Assembly (NCBI RefSeq): GCF_900104845.1
Contig: NZ_FNSR01000002.1
Span: 2,232,001 to 2,296,000 of the forward strand
Reading direction: 5' to 3'
DNA length: 64,000 nt
Source of the DNA: Paraburkholderia caballeronis
GTDB lineage: Bacteria; Pseudomonadota; Gammaproteobacteria; Burkholderiales; Burkholderiaceae
In this document: one piece after another, positions 34,785 to 42,960 of the stretch
Layout of the letters: each line of letters begins with the position of its first letter
Position numbering within the stretch: position 1 is the stretch's first letter
The notes under the pieces: generated by a model
Database searches by the model: none
Told to the model about the DNA's origin: nothing
What the model saw: only the letters and a program-made list of their open reading frames with translations
Position numbers and translations under genes: made by a program

Positions 34785-35081
34785 TCACGCGGCCTGCGTG
34801 TCGAACGCGATCGCTTCGACGCCCGCGCCCGCGAAATTCGCGAGGTCATGGTGCGCCGCGTGGCCGATCTCCGATTCGAGCGCGGCCGTCATCGCGTCGA
34901 ACGAGCGGAACGTCAGGATCGCGACGAGATGCCATGCGCCGCCACCCACGTCGCCGCGATTGACCTCGTAGCCGGTCAGCCCCGGCAACTGGCGCGCGAG
35001 CGGCACGTGCACGTTGAAGTAGTGGTGGTCGAATGCAGCCGGATCGTCCGGATGCCGATACCTCGCGATCAGCTTCGCCAT
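34785..35081 (-). CDS. EthD-domain small protein
   Basis: A 98-residue ferredoxin-like-fold protein of the EthD family. Features are the opening AKLIARYRHPDDPAAFDHHY, the HVPLARQLPGLTGYEVNRG block with the conserved Pro-Gly, and the central WHLVAILTFRSFDAMTAAL helix. EthD proteins accompany oxygenases and degradation operons and may be binding or isomerising proteins. The ATG at 35081 is preferred because homology begins there; an in-frame ATG at 35105 adds eight residues. It lies upstream of an SDR gene on the same strand. Confidence 0.85.
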   Translation of the reverse strand: MAKLIARYRHPDDPAAFDHHYFNVHVPLARQLPGLTGYEVNRGDVGGGAWHLVAILTFRSFDAMTAALESEIGHAAHHDLANFAGAGVEAIAFDTQAA

Positions 35082-35320
35082 GAGGGTTCCGCTCGTGCGC
35101 GCCACGGGACGCGGCGCGCCATGAACGAAGCGTAACGGCCGCGCCGCGCGCCGGTAAGCGGCGCGCGCTGCACAGCGTATGAAGCGGAGCTAACAGATGC
35201 GCGACGATCCAGCCGGACATCGGTGTGCGTCGATGTCCGAAGCAGAAGCGTGGCCCGTTTGCACAACGAGCGTCGCGCATGCGGTAACGCGGTATCGCCG
35301 GATACGCTTTGAAGAGGGAC

Positions 35321-36319
35321 TTACAGCCGCGGGCTGGCTTCCACGCAGAGCGTCGCCGGAGTGGGGCCGGCCCGGCTGTCGTGCAGCGGCTGGTCCTGAA
35401 GCACCCGATACAGCCGCTGCTGATCGTCGGGCCGGCACAACGCGGTGCCTTGCGCGAGCAGCGTCGCGGACGCGGCCGCGACCGCATGACGGAACGCGAC
35501 GTCGAGCGCATCGCCCCGATCGAGCGCCCACACCATCGCGCCGACAAAGCTGTCGCCCGCGCCGATCGCGCTGGACACCGCCATCGGCAGCGCATCCGCG
35601 CGCAGCGTGAGGCCGGCCGCGACGACCATCGCGCCGCGTTCGCCGAGCGTCAGCGCGACGACTTCCGCGCGTCCGTCGCGAACGATCCGCGCGGCCGCGC
35701 CGCGCCATTCGTCCTCCGTTTCGAGCGGCGCGCCGGTCAGCTCGCGCAGTTCGCTCAGGCTCGGCTTCACGAGGAATACGCGTTCGTTCAACGCTTTCTT
35801 CAGCGCGGGGCCGGACGTGTCGAGCACCACGCGCGCGCCGCGCGCGCGGGCGATCCGTGCGAGGTTCGCATACGCGTCGTCGGGCAAGCCCGGCGGCAGG
35901 CTGCCGCTCAGCACCAGATAACGGGGCGGCGGATCGAGCGACTCGACGTGGCGCAGCACCCGCTCCCATTCGTCCGCGCCGACGACCGGCCCCGGCAGCA
36001 CGAAGCGATATTCGCGGCCGGTCGTCGTCTCTCGCACCGAAAAGTTCTCGCGCGTGTCGCCGGCGATCCCGATGCACGCGCTGCGCACCTGTTCCGCGTC
36101 GAGCATCCGTTGCAGCATCTGCCCGACCGCGCCGCCCGCGAGATACAGCGCCACGCAGTCGCCGCCGAGCCGCCGGATCACGCGCGCGACGTTGATCCCG
36201 CCGCCGCCCGGGTCGCGCCGCGCACACGCGCAGCGCAGCTTGTGCGTGTCGGTCACCTGCGCGACGGACGTTGCGACGTCGATCGCGGGATTCAACGTCA
36301 CGGTGACGATGCCGGTCAT
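35321..36319 (-). CDS. pfkB: PfkB-type sugar-phosphate kinase (6-phosphofructokinase II / 1-phosphofructokinase family)
   Basis: A 332-residue ribokinase-superfamily kinase. The N-terminal signature is TVTLNPAIDVATSV with GGGGINVARVIRRLGG. The anion-hole motif AIGAGDSFVGAMVW carries the catalytic base (GAGDS, Asp256). It most resembles PfkB (fructose-6-phosphate kinase) and its FruK/LacC relatives; sequence alone does not separate them. It lies 32 bp downstream of an uncharacterised gene (36352-36828) in one likely operon behind the ANR/FNR-type box at 36923, so a role in glycolysis under oxygen limitation is likely. Many Burkholderia lack classical PfkA, which would make such an enzyme metabolically notable. 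Confidence 0.85.
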   Translation of the reverse strand: MTGIVTVTLNPAIDVATSVAQVTDTHKLRCACARRDPGGGGINVARVIRRLGGDCVALYLAGGAVGQMLQRMLDAEQVRSACIGIAGDTRENFSVRETTTGREYRFVLPGPVVGADEWERVLRHVESLDPPPRYLVLSGSLPPGLPDDAYANLARIARARGARVVLDTSGPALKKALNERVFLVKPSLSELRELTGAPLETEDEWRGAAARIVRDGRAEVVALTLGERGAMVVAAGLTLRADALPMAVSSAIGAGDSFVGAMVWALDRGDALDVAFRHAVAAASATLLAQGTALCRPDDQQRLYRVLQDQPLHDSRAGPTPATLCVEASPRL

Positions 36320-36351
36320 CGGGTTCCCTGTGGTTTTGTCGTTGTCGTCGT

Positions 36352-36828
36352 TCAGATCGTCACGTAGCCATCGAACGTCCACGGCAGCTTCATCGACGGC
36401 GGCAGCGCATCGAGTCCGGTTTCACCGAAGCTCGTGCCGGTGAACCCCGGCGCGCCGTCGGCCGAAAAGAGCGGCACGAACGCAAACGTGTCGTTGATGC
36501 GGACCAGCGCGTGCTCGTTCAAGGGCGACGGCGCATAGATCGCGACCGAGCGGAACAGCGCCGGCGCGCCGCCGCCGTTGTCGCCTGGCCCGGCAATATG
36601 CGTGACGAGCGGCCCGCTCGTCCGGTAATGCGCGGGCAGCGTCCACGTCGCGCCGTCGCGCTCGACCGTCGAAGCCGGCACATATGCGAGCGGCACGCCC
36701 GGATACGGCAGGCAGTACCCCTGCGGCGCGACCGGACCGTCCGGCCCGAGCGCGAGCGGCGGATACGCCCACAACGACAGGTTGATCGTCGCCGTCTTTT
36801 GCCTGAAGAACTCCGCCAGCCAGTCCAT
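36352..36828 (-). CDS. Uncharacterised 158-residue protein upstream of pfkB
   Basis: I do not recognise the family. The protein is acidic to neutral, soluble and without signal peptide or membrane segment. It starts MDWLAEFFRQKTATINLSLWAYPPLALGPD and contains many Pro and Gly residues and aromatic patches, suggesting a compact beta-rich fold. AGGAG lies seven to eight bases before the ATG at 36828. It is the first gene of a two-gene unit with the PfkB-type kinase. The ANR/FNR-type palindrome at 36923-36936 is centred 101 bp upstream, so the protein is a candidate low-oxygen-induced factor of unknown role. Confidence 0.7.
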   Translation of the reverse strand: MDWLAEFFRQKTATINLSLWAYPPLALGPDGPVAPQGYCLPYPGVPLAYVPASTVERDGATWTLPAHYRTSGPLVTHIAGPGDNGGGAPALFRSVAIYAPSPLNEHALVRINDTFAFVPLFSADGAPGFTGTSFGETGLDALPPSMKLPWTFDGYVTI

Positions 36829-36922
36829 CGCTTTCTCCTGGTTCGTTGTGCCGTCCGCGCCGCGCGCCTTCACGGCCGTCGCGGTCCATACGGCGAGGGT
36901 GCTATGGCTCGCCGTTAACCGC

Positions 36923-36936
36923 TTGATTCACGTCAA
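36923..36936 (-). promoter_or_regulatory. ANR/FNR-type box upstream of the unknown gene and pfkB
   Basis: TTGAT TCAC GTCAA. It lies in the gap between the 3' end of the ABC-2 permease gene (36956) and the unknown gene (start 36828). It is nearly identical to the box at 1530 (TTGAT TCAT GTCAA). Confidence 0.68.
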
Positions 36937-36955
36937 GCGCCCGCGGACGCCGCGC

Positions 36956-38086
36956 TCAATCCAGCGACTTGCGGAACCGCAGCACGCTCGCGCCGAGCAT
37001 CACGACGCTGAGCACCGCGAGCCCGGCGAACTGCGGCCACAGCACGCCGATGCCGACGCCCTTCAGGAACTCGTCGCGCAGCACGACGAGGAAATAACGC
37101 AGCGGGTTCGCGAACGTCAGCCATTGCAGCACGCGCGGCATCGCGTCGATCGGAAACGCGAAACCCGACAGGATGAACAGCGGATTCACGAGAAAGAAGT
37201 TCAGCGCGAACGCCTGCTGCTGCGTGCGCGAAAACGTCGACAGCAGCAGGCCGATGCCGAGCGTCGCGAGCAGGAACAGCGTGACGGCCGCGAGCATCAC
37301 GAGCCAGTTGCCGACGAACGGCACGCGAAACCAGCCGATGCCGATCGCGGTCACGATCGCGACGTCGCCCAGCCCGATCAGGAAAAACGGCACGGTCTTG
37401 CCGAGGATGAATTCGACCGGCCGGATCGGACTCACCATGATCTGTTCGAGCGTGCCGACCTCGCGTTCGCGCACCACCGCGAACGCGGTCAGGCTCACGA
37501 CCTGGATCAGCGTCAGCGTGCCGACCACGCCCGGGATGAAGAACCAGCGGTCGTCGATGCCCGGGTTGAACCACGGCCGCTCGTGCAGCGCGACCGCAAG
37601 CGCGGGCGGCGCGGCGCCCGCGTCGCGCGGCCACGCTTCGCGCGCCCAGTCGGCCTGGAACTGCGCGACCACCTGGTTCACGTAGCCGAGCGCGATCAGC
37701 GCGGTGTTCGAGTTGGTGCCGTCCACGATCACCTGCAACGGCGCGCGCCGGCCGTTCTGCAGATACTGCGCGAAACCCGCGTGGATCACGACCGCGACGC
37801 TCGCGCGGCCGGTGTCCACGTCGCGGCCGAGTTCGCGCTGCGAGTGCGCCGCGTCGATCACGTCGAAGCGGCCGGTCGCGACGAAGTGCGACACCAGCTC
37901 GCGACTCGCGGCGCTGTGGTCGAGGTCGAGCACGGCGGTCGGCACGTGGTTCACGGTGAAGGTCGCCGCGTAGCCGTACACCAGCACCTGGATCGCGAGC
38001 GGCACGACGAGCCGGAACATCGCCCAGCGGTCGCGGCGCAGTTCGAGGAACTCCTTCACCAGCATCGCGTGCACGCGTTCGAACAT
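36956..38086 (-). CDS. ABC-2 type permease (YbhR-like)
   Basis: A 376-residue membrane subunit of an ABC-2 exporter. One hydrophobic segment near residues 25-45 is followed by a large periplasmic domain and five C-terminal helices. Typical blocks are KEFLELRRDRWAMFRLVVP at the start, VVREREVGTLEQIMVSPIRP and NPLFILSGFAFPIDAMP. It is 12 bp downstream of a second, related permease (38099-39235), so the two probably pair as a heterodimer. It is the last gene of a five-gene exporter operon (adaptor, two ATPases, two permeases) in the order of E. coli ybhGFSR. The substrate is probably a drug or toxic ion, not determinable here. Confidence 0.9.
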   Translation of the reverse strand: MFERVHAMLVKEFLELRRDRWAMFRLVVPLAIQVLVYGYAATFTVNHVPTAVLDLDHSAASRELVSHFVATGRFDVIDAAHSQRELGRDVDTGRASVAVVIHAGFAQYLQNGRRAPLQVIVDGTNSNTALIALGYVNQVVAQFQADWAREAWPRDAGAAPPALAVALHERPWFNPGIDDRWFFIPGVVGTLTLIQVVSLTAFAVVREREVGTLEQIMVSPIRPVEFILGKTVPFFLIGLGDVAIVTAIGIGWFRVPFVGNWLVMLAAVTLFLLATLGIGLLLSTFSRTQQQAFALNFFLVNPLFILSGFAFPIDAMPRVLQWLTFANPLRYFLVVLRDEFLKGVGIGVLWPQFAGLAVLSVVMLGASVLRFRKSLD

Positions 38087-38098
38087 GGTCGCGTCCGG

Positions 38099-39235
38099 TC
38101 AGTCGAGGTGCTTGCGGAACGCGCGCACGCTGAGCCACACGATCACGGCCGCATACAGCGCGAGCGCCGCGAACGGCCAGCCGATGTCCGCGAGCGGGCT
38201 GCCCTTCAGGAACACCGCGCGCAGCATCGTCACGTAATAACGCGCGTAGACGAGGAACGTGACCGCCTGCACCGGCTTCGGCATCTGCTCGATCGCGAAC
38301 GTGTAGCCGGACAGCATCGTGGTCGGCATCATCGTCAGCAGCAGCGCGATCTGGCTCGCGCCGAGCTGGCTGCGAATCCGCACCGACATCAGATAACCGA
38401 TGCCGAGCACGACCAGCGTGAACAGCGCGGTGATCGCGAGCAGCGTCAGCACGCTGCCGCGAAACGGCACGCCGAACCAGTACACGGTGACGAGGAGGCA
38501 GAACGCGGCGTTCGCGAAGCCGATCGCGAAGTATGGCGCGAGCTTGCCGAACATCACTTCGAGCGGCTTCACCGGCGTCGAGATCAACTGTTCCATCGTG
38601 CCGCGCTCCCATTCGCGCGCGACGGTCAGCGACGTGAGCTGCGCGCCGACCAGCGCGAGGATCACCGCGACGACGCCCGGAATGATGAAGTTGCGGCTGT
38701 CGAGCCCCTCGTTGTACCAGACCCGCGATTCGATATCGACCGCGCCGAAGGTCTGCGGCTGAAGTCCATGCGCCTGCGCCCACCGCGTACCGAAGTCGGC
38801 GGTCGTCTGCGCGATCACGCCCTGCGCGTAGCCGGTCGCGATGTTGGTCGTGTTGGTGTCGCTCGCGTCGAACACGGTCTGCACGGTCGCGTTGCCGGTG
38901 CGCGCGAGCGTGCGCGAGAAGTCGACCGGAATCGTGACGACGCCGCTGCATTCGCGGCGGTCGAGCGCGGCGCGCACGTCGCGCTCGCTGCCGGCGAGCC
39001 GCACCGCCGAGAACCAGCCGGACGCGACGAACCGTTCGACCAGTTCGCGGCTCGCCTGGCTGCGCTCCTCGTCGTGCACGCACAGCGGCACGTGGCGGAT
39101 GTCGAGGCTCACGCCGTAACCGAGCAGCGCCATCTGCATCATCGGCATCAGCAGCGCGATCGCCAGGCTGCGCGGGTCGCGCCAGATCTGCAGCGTCTCC
39201 TTGTACGCCATCGCGATCAGCCGGCGCAGGCTCAT
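38099..39235 (-). CDS. ABC-2 type permease (YbhS-like)
   Basis: A 378-residue membrane subunit. It starts MSLRRLIAMAYKETLQIWRDPRSL, carries a periplasmic domain after the first helix, and has the conserved VAREWERGTMEQLISTPVKP loop and MMPTTMLSGYTFAIEQMPK near the C-terminus, followed by five or so helices. Its start codon overlaps the stop of the upstream ATPase gene (ATGA at 39232-39235). It is closely parallel to its neighbour 36956-38086. Together they should form the membrane pore driven by the two ATPases at 39232 and 40224. Confidence 0.9.
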   Translation of the reverse strand: MSLRRLIAMAYKETLQIWRDPRSLAIALLMPMMQMALLGYGVSLDIRHVPLCVHDEERSQASRELVERFVASGWFSAVRLAGSERDVRAALDRRECSGVVTIPVDFSRTLARTGNATVQTVFDASDTNTTNIATGYAQGVIAQTTADFGTRWAQAHGLQPQTFGAVDIESRVWYNEGLDSRNFIIPGVVAVILALVGAQLTSLTVAREWERGTMEQLISTPVKPLEVMFGKLAPYFAIGFANAAFCLLVTVYWFGVPFRGSVLTLLAITALFTLVVLGIGYLMSVRIRSQLGASQIALLLTMMPTTMLSGYTFAIEQMPKPVQAVTFLVYARYYVTMLRAVFLKGSPLADIGWPFAALALYAAVIVWLSVRAFRKHLD

Positions 39236-40227
39236 GCGGCGCTCCGCGCGCGCTCGGTGCGCTCGACCAGTTGCACGAACACGTCTTCGAGGCTCGGGCG
39301 GATTTCGAGCGGCGGCTGCGCGTCGATGCCCGCGCGCGCGAGCGCCTGCACGATCGTGTCAGCCCCGCCGTTTGCGACCAGCACGTGCAGCCGGTCGCCG
39401 AAGATCGACGCGTCGAGCACGCCCGGCTGGCCGCGCAGCGCGGCGACCGCCTCGCCCGGCGCGGGACACGCGCACTCGAACAGCGTGCCGCCCAGTTGCT
39501 GCGCGCGCAGTTCGCCGGGGCTGCCGATCGCGATCAGCCGCCCCGCGTCGATCAGCGCGATGCGGTTGCAGTATTCGGCCTCGTCCATGTAGTGGGTGGA
39601 CACGAGCACCGTCACGCCGTCACCGGCCAGGCGATGGATCAGGTCCCAGAAGCGCCGCCGCGCCTGCGGTTCGACGCCCGACGTCGGCTCGTCGAGGAAC
39701 AGCACCGGCGGCCGGTGCAGGATCGCGCAGCCGAGCGCGAGCCGCTGCCGCCAGCCGCCCGCGAGCGTGCCGACCAGCGCGTCCTCGCGGCCTTCGAGGC
39801 CGGCCATCGAGATCGCAAACGCCATCCGCTCGTCGAGCACGTCGCGCGGCACGCGATAGATGCCCGCGAAAAACCGCAGGTTCTCGCGGCACGTCAGGTC
39901 GCCGTACAGCGAGAACTTCTGCGACATGTAGCCGATGTGCGCGCGCACCGCCTCGGGCTGCGTGCCGACGTCGAAGCCGGCGACCGTCGCGCTGCCCGCG
40001 CTCGGCGCGAGCAGCCCGCACAGCAGCCGGATCGTCGTGGACTTGCCCGCGCCGTTCGGGCCGATGAAACCGACCACCTCGCCGCGCGCGATCGACAGGT
40101 CGAGCCGGTCCACCGCCGTGAAGCTGCCGAAGCGTTTCGTGAGGCCGGACGTGACGACGACCGGGCCTTCCGGCGGCTGCCCGTCCGCCGCATTCACGGA
40201 GGCCGGATCGCGCCGATTCGCGCTCAT
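39232..40227 (-). CDS. ABC exporter ATPase, second of a split pair (YbhF C-half-like)
   Basis: A 331-residue nucleotide-binding subunit. Walker A is GPNGAGKS (about residues 53-60), Walker B VLFLDEPTSGVEP, and the switch His lies in VSTHYMDEAEYC. The signature is LAGGWRQRLALG, deviating from LSGGQ in a manner known for the second half of YbhF-type dual ATPases. Start and stop overlap its neighbours by four bases (ATGA). In E. coli the two ATPase halves are fused in one YbhF protein; here they are separate genes, 39232-40227 and 40224-41189, which probably heterodimerise. Confidence 0.9.
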   Translation of the reverse strand: MSANRRDPASVNAADGQPPEGPVVVTSGLTKRFGSFTAVDRLDLSIARGEVVGFIGPNGAGKSTTIRLLCGLLAPSAGSATVAGFDVGTQPEAVRAHIGYMSQKFSLYGDLTCRENLRFFAGIYRVPRDVLDERMAFAISMAGLEGREDALVGTLAGGWRQRLALGCAILHRPPVLFLDEPTSGVEPQARRRFWDLIHRLAGDGVTVLVSTHYMDEAEYCNRIALIDAGRLIAIGSPGELRAQQLGGTLFECACPAPGEAVAALRGQPGVLDASIFGDRLHVLVANGGADTIVQALARAGIDAQPPLEIRPSLEDVFVQLVERTERARSAA

Positions 40228-41189
40228 GCGGCCTCCCCGATCAGCGCGACGAACACGTCCTCGATGCCCGGCTCGACCGTCGCGATCGACACGCCCGCGA
40301 CGCCTCGTTCGTTCAATCGCGCCGCCACTTCCGGCGTGCGCCGCGCGGCGTCGTCGACGCGCACGTGCACGCGGTCGCCCATCAGCAGCAGGCCGAGCAC
40401 GCCGGGCAAGCCGTCGAGCGCCGCATACGCGTCGCGCGGACGGTCCGCCTGTACGGCCAGCAGCGCGCCGGGCATCCGCGCCTTCAGCCGCGCCGGCGTA
40501 TCGCATTCGCGCACCGCGCCGCCGTACAGCAGCGCGAGCCGCGAACAGCGTTCCGCCTCGTCCATGTACGCGGTGGACATCACGATCGTCACGCCTTCCT
40601 CGCGCAGCCGGTACAGGATCGCCCAGAAGTCGCGGCGCGACACCGGATCGACGCCGGTCGTCGGCTCGTCGAGCAGCAGCACCTTCGGCGTATGGATCAG
40701 CGCGCAGACGAGCCCGAGCTTCTGCTTCATCCCGCCCGACAACTGGCCCGCGAGCCGCCGCCGGAACGGCGCGAGACCTGCCGCGTCGAGCAGTTCGGCG
40801 GAGCGCGTGCGATAGCGGTCGCGCGGCACCTCGAACAGTTCGCCGTAGAAGAACACGTTTTCCGCGACGGTCAGGTCCTCATACAGCCCGAAACGCTGCG
40901 GCATGTAGCTGAGCGACGTCTTCGCGCGCTCGGGATCGGCGGCCACGTCGATGCCTTCGAGCACGATGCGGCCCGCGTCCGGCCGCAGCACGCCGGCGAG
41001 CATCCGCATCAGCGTCGTCTTGCCCGCGCCGTCCGGGCCGACCAGCCCGAAGATTTCGCCGCGGGCGATCGTGACGCTCACGCCGCGCACGGCTTCGAGT
41101 CTGCCGAAGCGGCGCGCGACGCTCTCCACCACGATCGCCGCGGCGGGCGTATTGGCCGTATCGGCGTCGCTGTTCGCCGCGGCGCTCAT
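40224..41189 (-). CDS. ABC exporter ATPase, first of a split pair (YbhF N-half-like)
   Basis: A 321-residue nucleotide-binding subunit. Walker A is GPDGAGKTTL, the signature LSGGMKQKLGLVCAL, Walker B VLLLDEPTTGVDP, and the His switch is replaced by MSTAYMDEAERC (Ala-Tyr in place of His), a feature of this half in YbhF and RbbA. It starts at ATG 41189 and its stop overlaps the start of the second ATPase by four bases. The start overlaps the adaptor gene's stop in the same way. The canonical signature and the altered switch suggest division of labour with the partner ATPase. Confidence 0.9.
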   Translation of the reverse strand: MSAAANSDADTANTPAAAIVVESVARRFGRLEAVRGVSVTIARGEIFGLVGPDGAGKTTLMRMLAGVLRPDAGRIVLEGIDVAADPERAKTSLSYMPQRFGLYEDLTVAENVFFYGELFEVPRDRYRTRSAELLDAAGLAPFRRRLAGQLSGGMKQKLGLVCALIHTPKVLLLDEPTTGVDPVSRRDFWAILYRLREEGVTIVMSTAYMDEAERCSRLALLYGGAVRECDTPARLKARMPGALLAVQADRPRDAYAALDGLPGVLGLLLMGDRVHVRVDDAARRTPEVAARLNERGVAGVSIATVEPGIEDVFVALIGEAA

Positions 41190-42190
41190 CGGCCGCTCGC
41201 GAGCGGGGTCATCGACGCGTCGGCCGGCATGCCGGGCAGCAGTTCGTGGGTCGGGTTGTCGATGTCGATGCGGATGCGGTAGACCAGCGTCACTCGTTCC
41301 GCATGGGTCTCGACGGTCTTCGGCGTGAACTCGGCCTGCGGCGACACGAAGCTGATGCGGCCGCGATAGACCTTCGACGGATACGCGTCGGTGCGCACGT
41401 CCACCGCCTCGCCGAGCCGGATGCGGCCGATGTCCGGCTCGTTCACGTACGCGCGCAGCCACACGTGGTCGAGTTCGTCGAGCGTCATGATCGCGACGCC
41501 GGGGCCGGCCAGTTGACCGAGTTCCGCTTCGCGCACCGCGATCACGCCGTCGAACGGCGCGCGCAGTTCGGTGTACGACAGCATCGTCTCGTCCTGGCGC
41601 AGACGCGCGCGCGCCGCCTCGACGTTCGCCAGCGCCAGCGCGACGTTGTTGCGCGCGGCGGCGACGAGGGCGACGTCGTGCGCGAGCGTCGCGGCGGACT
41701 GGCGCTCGGCGGTGCGCGCGAGGTCGCTGCTCTGCTGCGAAACCGCCTGATGCGCGGCCAGCACGTCGGCGCGCGACGCGTCGAGCCGCTTCTCCGACAG
41801 ATCGAAACGGTCGCTGACGACGCTGTGCTCGACGGCCACGAGATTGCTGCGGCTCGCATCGACCTGCGCGAGCTGCACGTCGAGGTTCGCCTGGTCGATG
41901 TCGACCTGGCGGCGGTACAGGCGGTCGTCCACGCGCGCGAGCACCGTGCCGCGCGCGACGCGCGCGCCTTCGTCGAACGGCAGATAGACGATCGGCGCCT
42001 GCACCTGCGTGACGCTCAGCATGCTCTCGTGCGCCTCGATGTTGCCGGACACGTCGATCGGCGCGGGACCGGCGTGCCGCGCGCCGAACAGCGACGGCAG
42101 GCGCAGCGCCGCGTAACCGCCGGCCGCGGTCAGCGCGAGCAGCAGTGCGAGCGCGATTGCGATCTTCGTGCGCAGATCGTGTAAGGCCAT
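41186..42190 (-). CDS. HlyD-family periplasmic adaptor (YbhG-like)
   Basis: A 334-residue membrane-fusion protein. A single N-terminal helix (IAIALALLLALTAAGGYAAL) anchors it in the inner membrane. The lipoyl half-motifs flank a long Ala/Arg/Gln-rich coiled coil (about residues 100-210), and LRAPFDGVIAVREAELGQLAG marks the return strand. It begins at ATG 42190; the open frame upstream lacks homology. It is the first gene of the adaptor-ATPase-ATPase-permease-permease operon. The ANR/FNR-type box TTGAC-N4-GTCAA at 42258 is centred 74 bp upstream, with a TACAGT -10-like hexamer 21 bp from it. No outer-membrane factor is encoded in this operon. Confidence 0.9.
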   Translation of the reverse strand: MALHDLRTKIAIALALLLALTAAGGYAALRLPSLFGARHAGPAPIDVSGNIEAHESMLSVTQVQAPIVYLPFDEGARVARGTVLARVDDRLYRRQVDIDQANLDVQLAQVDASRSNLVAVEHSVVSDRFDLSEKRLDASRADVLAAHQAVSQQSSDLARTAERQSAATLAHDVALVAAARNNVALALANVEAARARLRQDETMLSYTELRAPFDGVIAVREAELGQLAGPGVAIMTLDELDHVWLRAYVNEPDIGRIRLGEAVDVRTDAYPSKVYRGRISFVSPQAEFTPKTVETHAERVTLVYRIRIDIDNPTHELLPGMPADASMTPLASGR

Positions 42191-42502
42191 GGGTGTGGAT
42201 TCCGGAGTGAACGTCCGTGCGATGCAGGCCACTGTACGGGGCAAAGCGGTGGATCGATTGACGTGCGTCAAGTGGCGGGGGTGGAGGTGGGCGGTGCTTT
42301 GGCGGTATCGGTGGAATTCGTTATTCGGAGTTCTGGGTTATCGGAAACCACATCGCGCCGTGCGTGATTTCAGGCGTGACGCGAGAGAGCCGCCCTGATT
42401 CATCGTGGCCAGGCTCACGCCCATAATTGAGGACTTGGCGGACGTGATTCGGGTGATTATGTCGTTCCCTTCAGCCCCTGGAACCCCTAACGGGAAGCCA
42501 CA
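42191..42502. other. Intergenic region upstream of the split exporter operon
   Basis: This 312-bp gap holds the ANR/FNR-type box at 42258 and its -10-like hexamer. The remainder, 42290-42502, is less GC-rich than the surroundings, and nothing further was recognised. Confidence 0.5.
42258..42271 (-). promoter_or_regulatory. ANR/FNR-type box upstream of the split ABC exporter operon
   Basis: TTGAC GTGC GTCAA, a perfect palindrome in the half sites. On the minus strand a -10-like TACAGT (42236-42231) follows at 21 bp, close to the class II FNR promoter geometry. Confidence 0.7.
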
Positions 42503-42872
42503 ATGAAACAATACCCCTCATTTCGCGATTGGTTTCTCGTCGGAATCGCTGTCGAAGCCGGGATGAAAACCGTTGCTATTGTCTTGCACGGCGACAACAA
42601 GGGCAGATCAGGCGCAACTGGTATTCGAAGGCGCGTCGCGCTGTCTGGCGAATGGCTTTGCCGCAGAGAACATAGTCTATCGATTGAAAATTCTTGATGA
42701 CTTCAATTCCGCCGAATACACATCCGCCGTCAGTGCGCTAGAGGAGGCGCACCCTTGGGGCAGCGACTGGCCGCGAAAGAAGATCGCCTCGTTTTCCAGT
42801 TCGGTTGGCGCAGAAGTGCGGGTCGAATATTTCACACTGACGGTGACTCGGGGACCGCTTTCGACTGCGTGA
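42503..42872 (+). pseudogene. Frameshifted hypothetical gene
   Basis: Two overlapping frames appear to be parts of one former protein. The first gives MKQYPSFRDWFLVGIAVEAG and MKTVAIVLHGDNK up to about 42601. The second, shifted by one base, continues with QAQLVFEGASRCLANGFAAENIVYRL and runs to 42872. Read with one frameshift near 42600-42615 they give about 120 residues without internal stops. Base composition is clearly more AT-rich than in the flanking genes, which suggests acquired DNA. I do not recognise the family. A sequencing error at the shift point is an alternative to true decay. Confidence 0.5.
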
Positions 42873-42960
42873 ACGATTCACTAAATAATTGATTTATTGT
42901 GGGCACTGTGCGAACTCTATGGTTCGCTCCCAGGACATGCTTCTACGACACGCCGCCCCG

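Noticed and set aside
36782..39592. A 936-codon plus-strand open frame opposite the split exporter permeases
   Set aside because: Same shadow pattern; the minus strand carries two complete ABC-2 permeases and part of an ATPase.
42680..42699. TTGAT-GACT-TCAAT as a further FNR-type box
   Set aside because: The right half deviates at the conserved positions and it lies inside the frameshifted gene, not upstream of a start.
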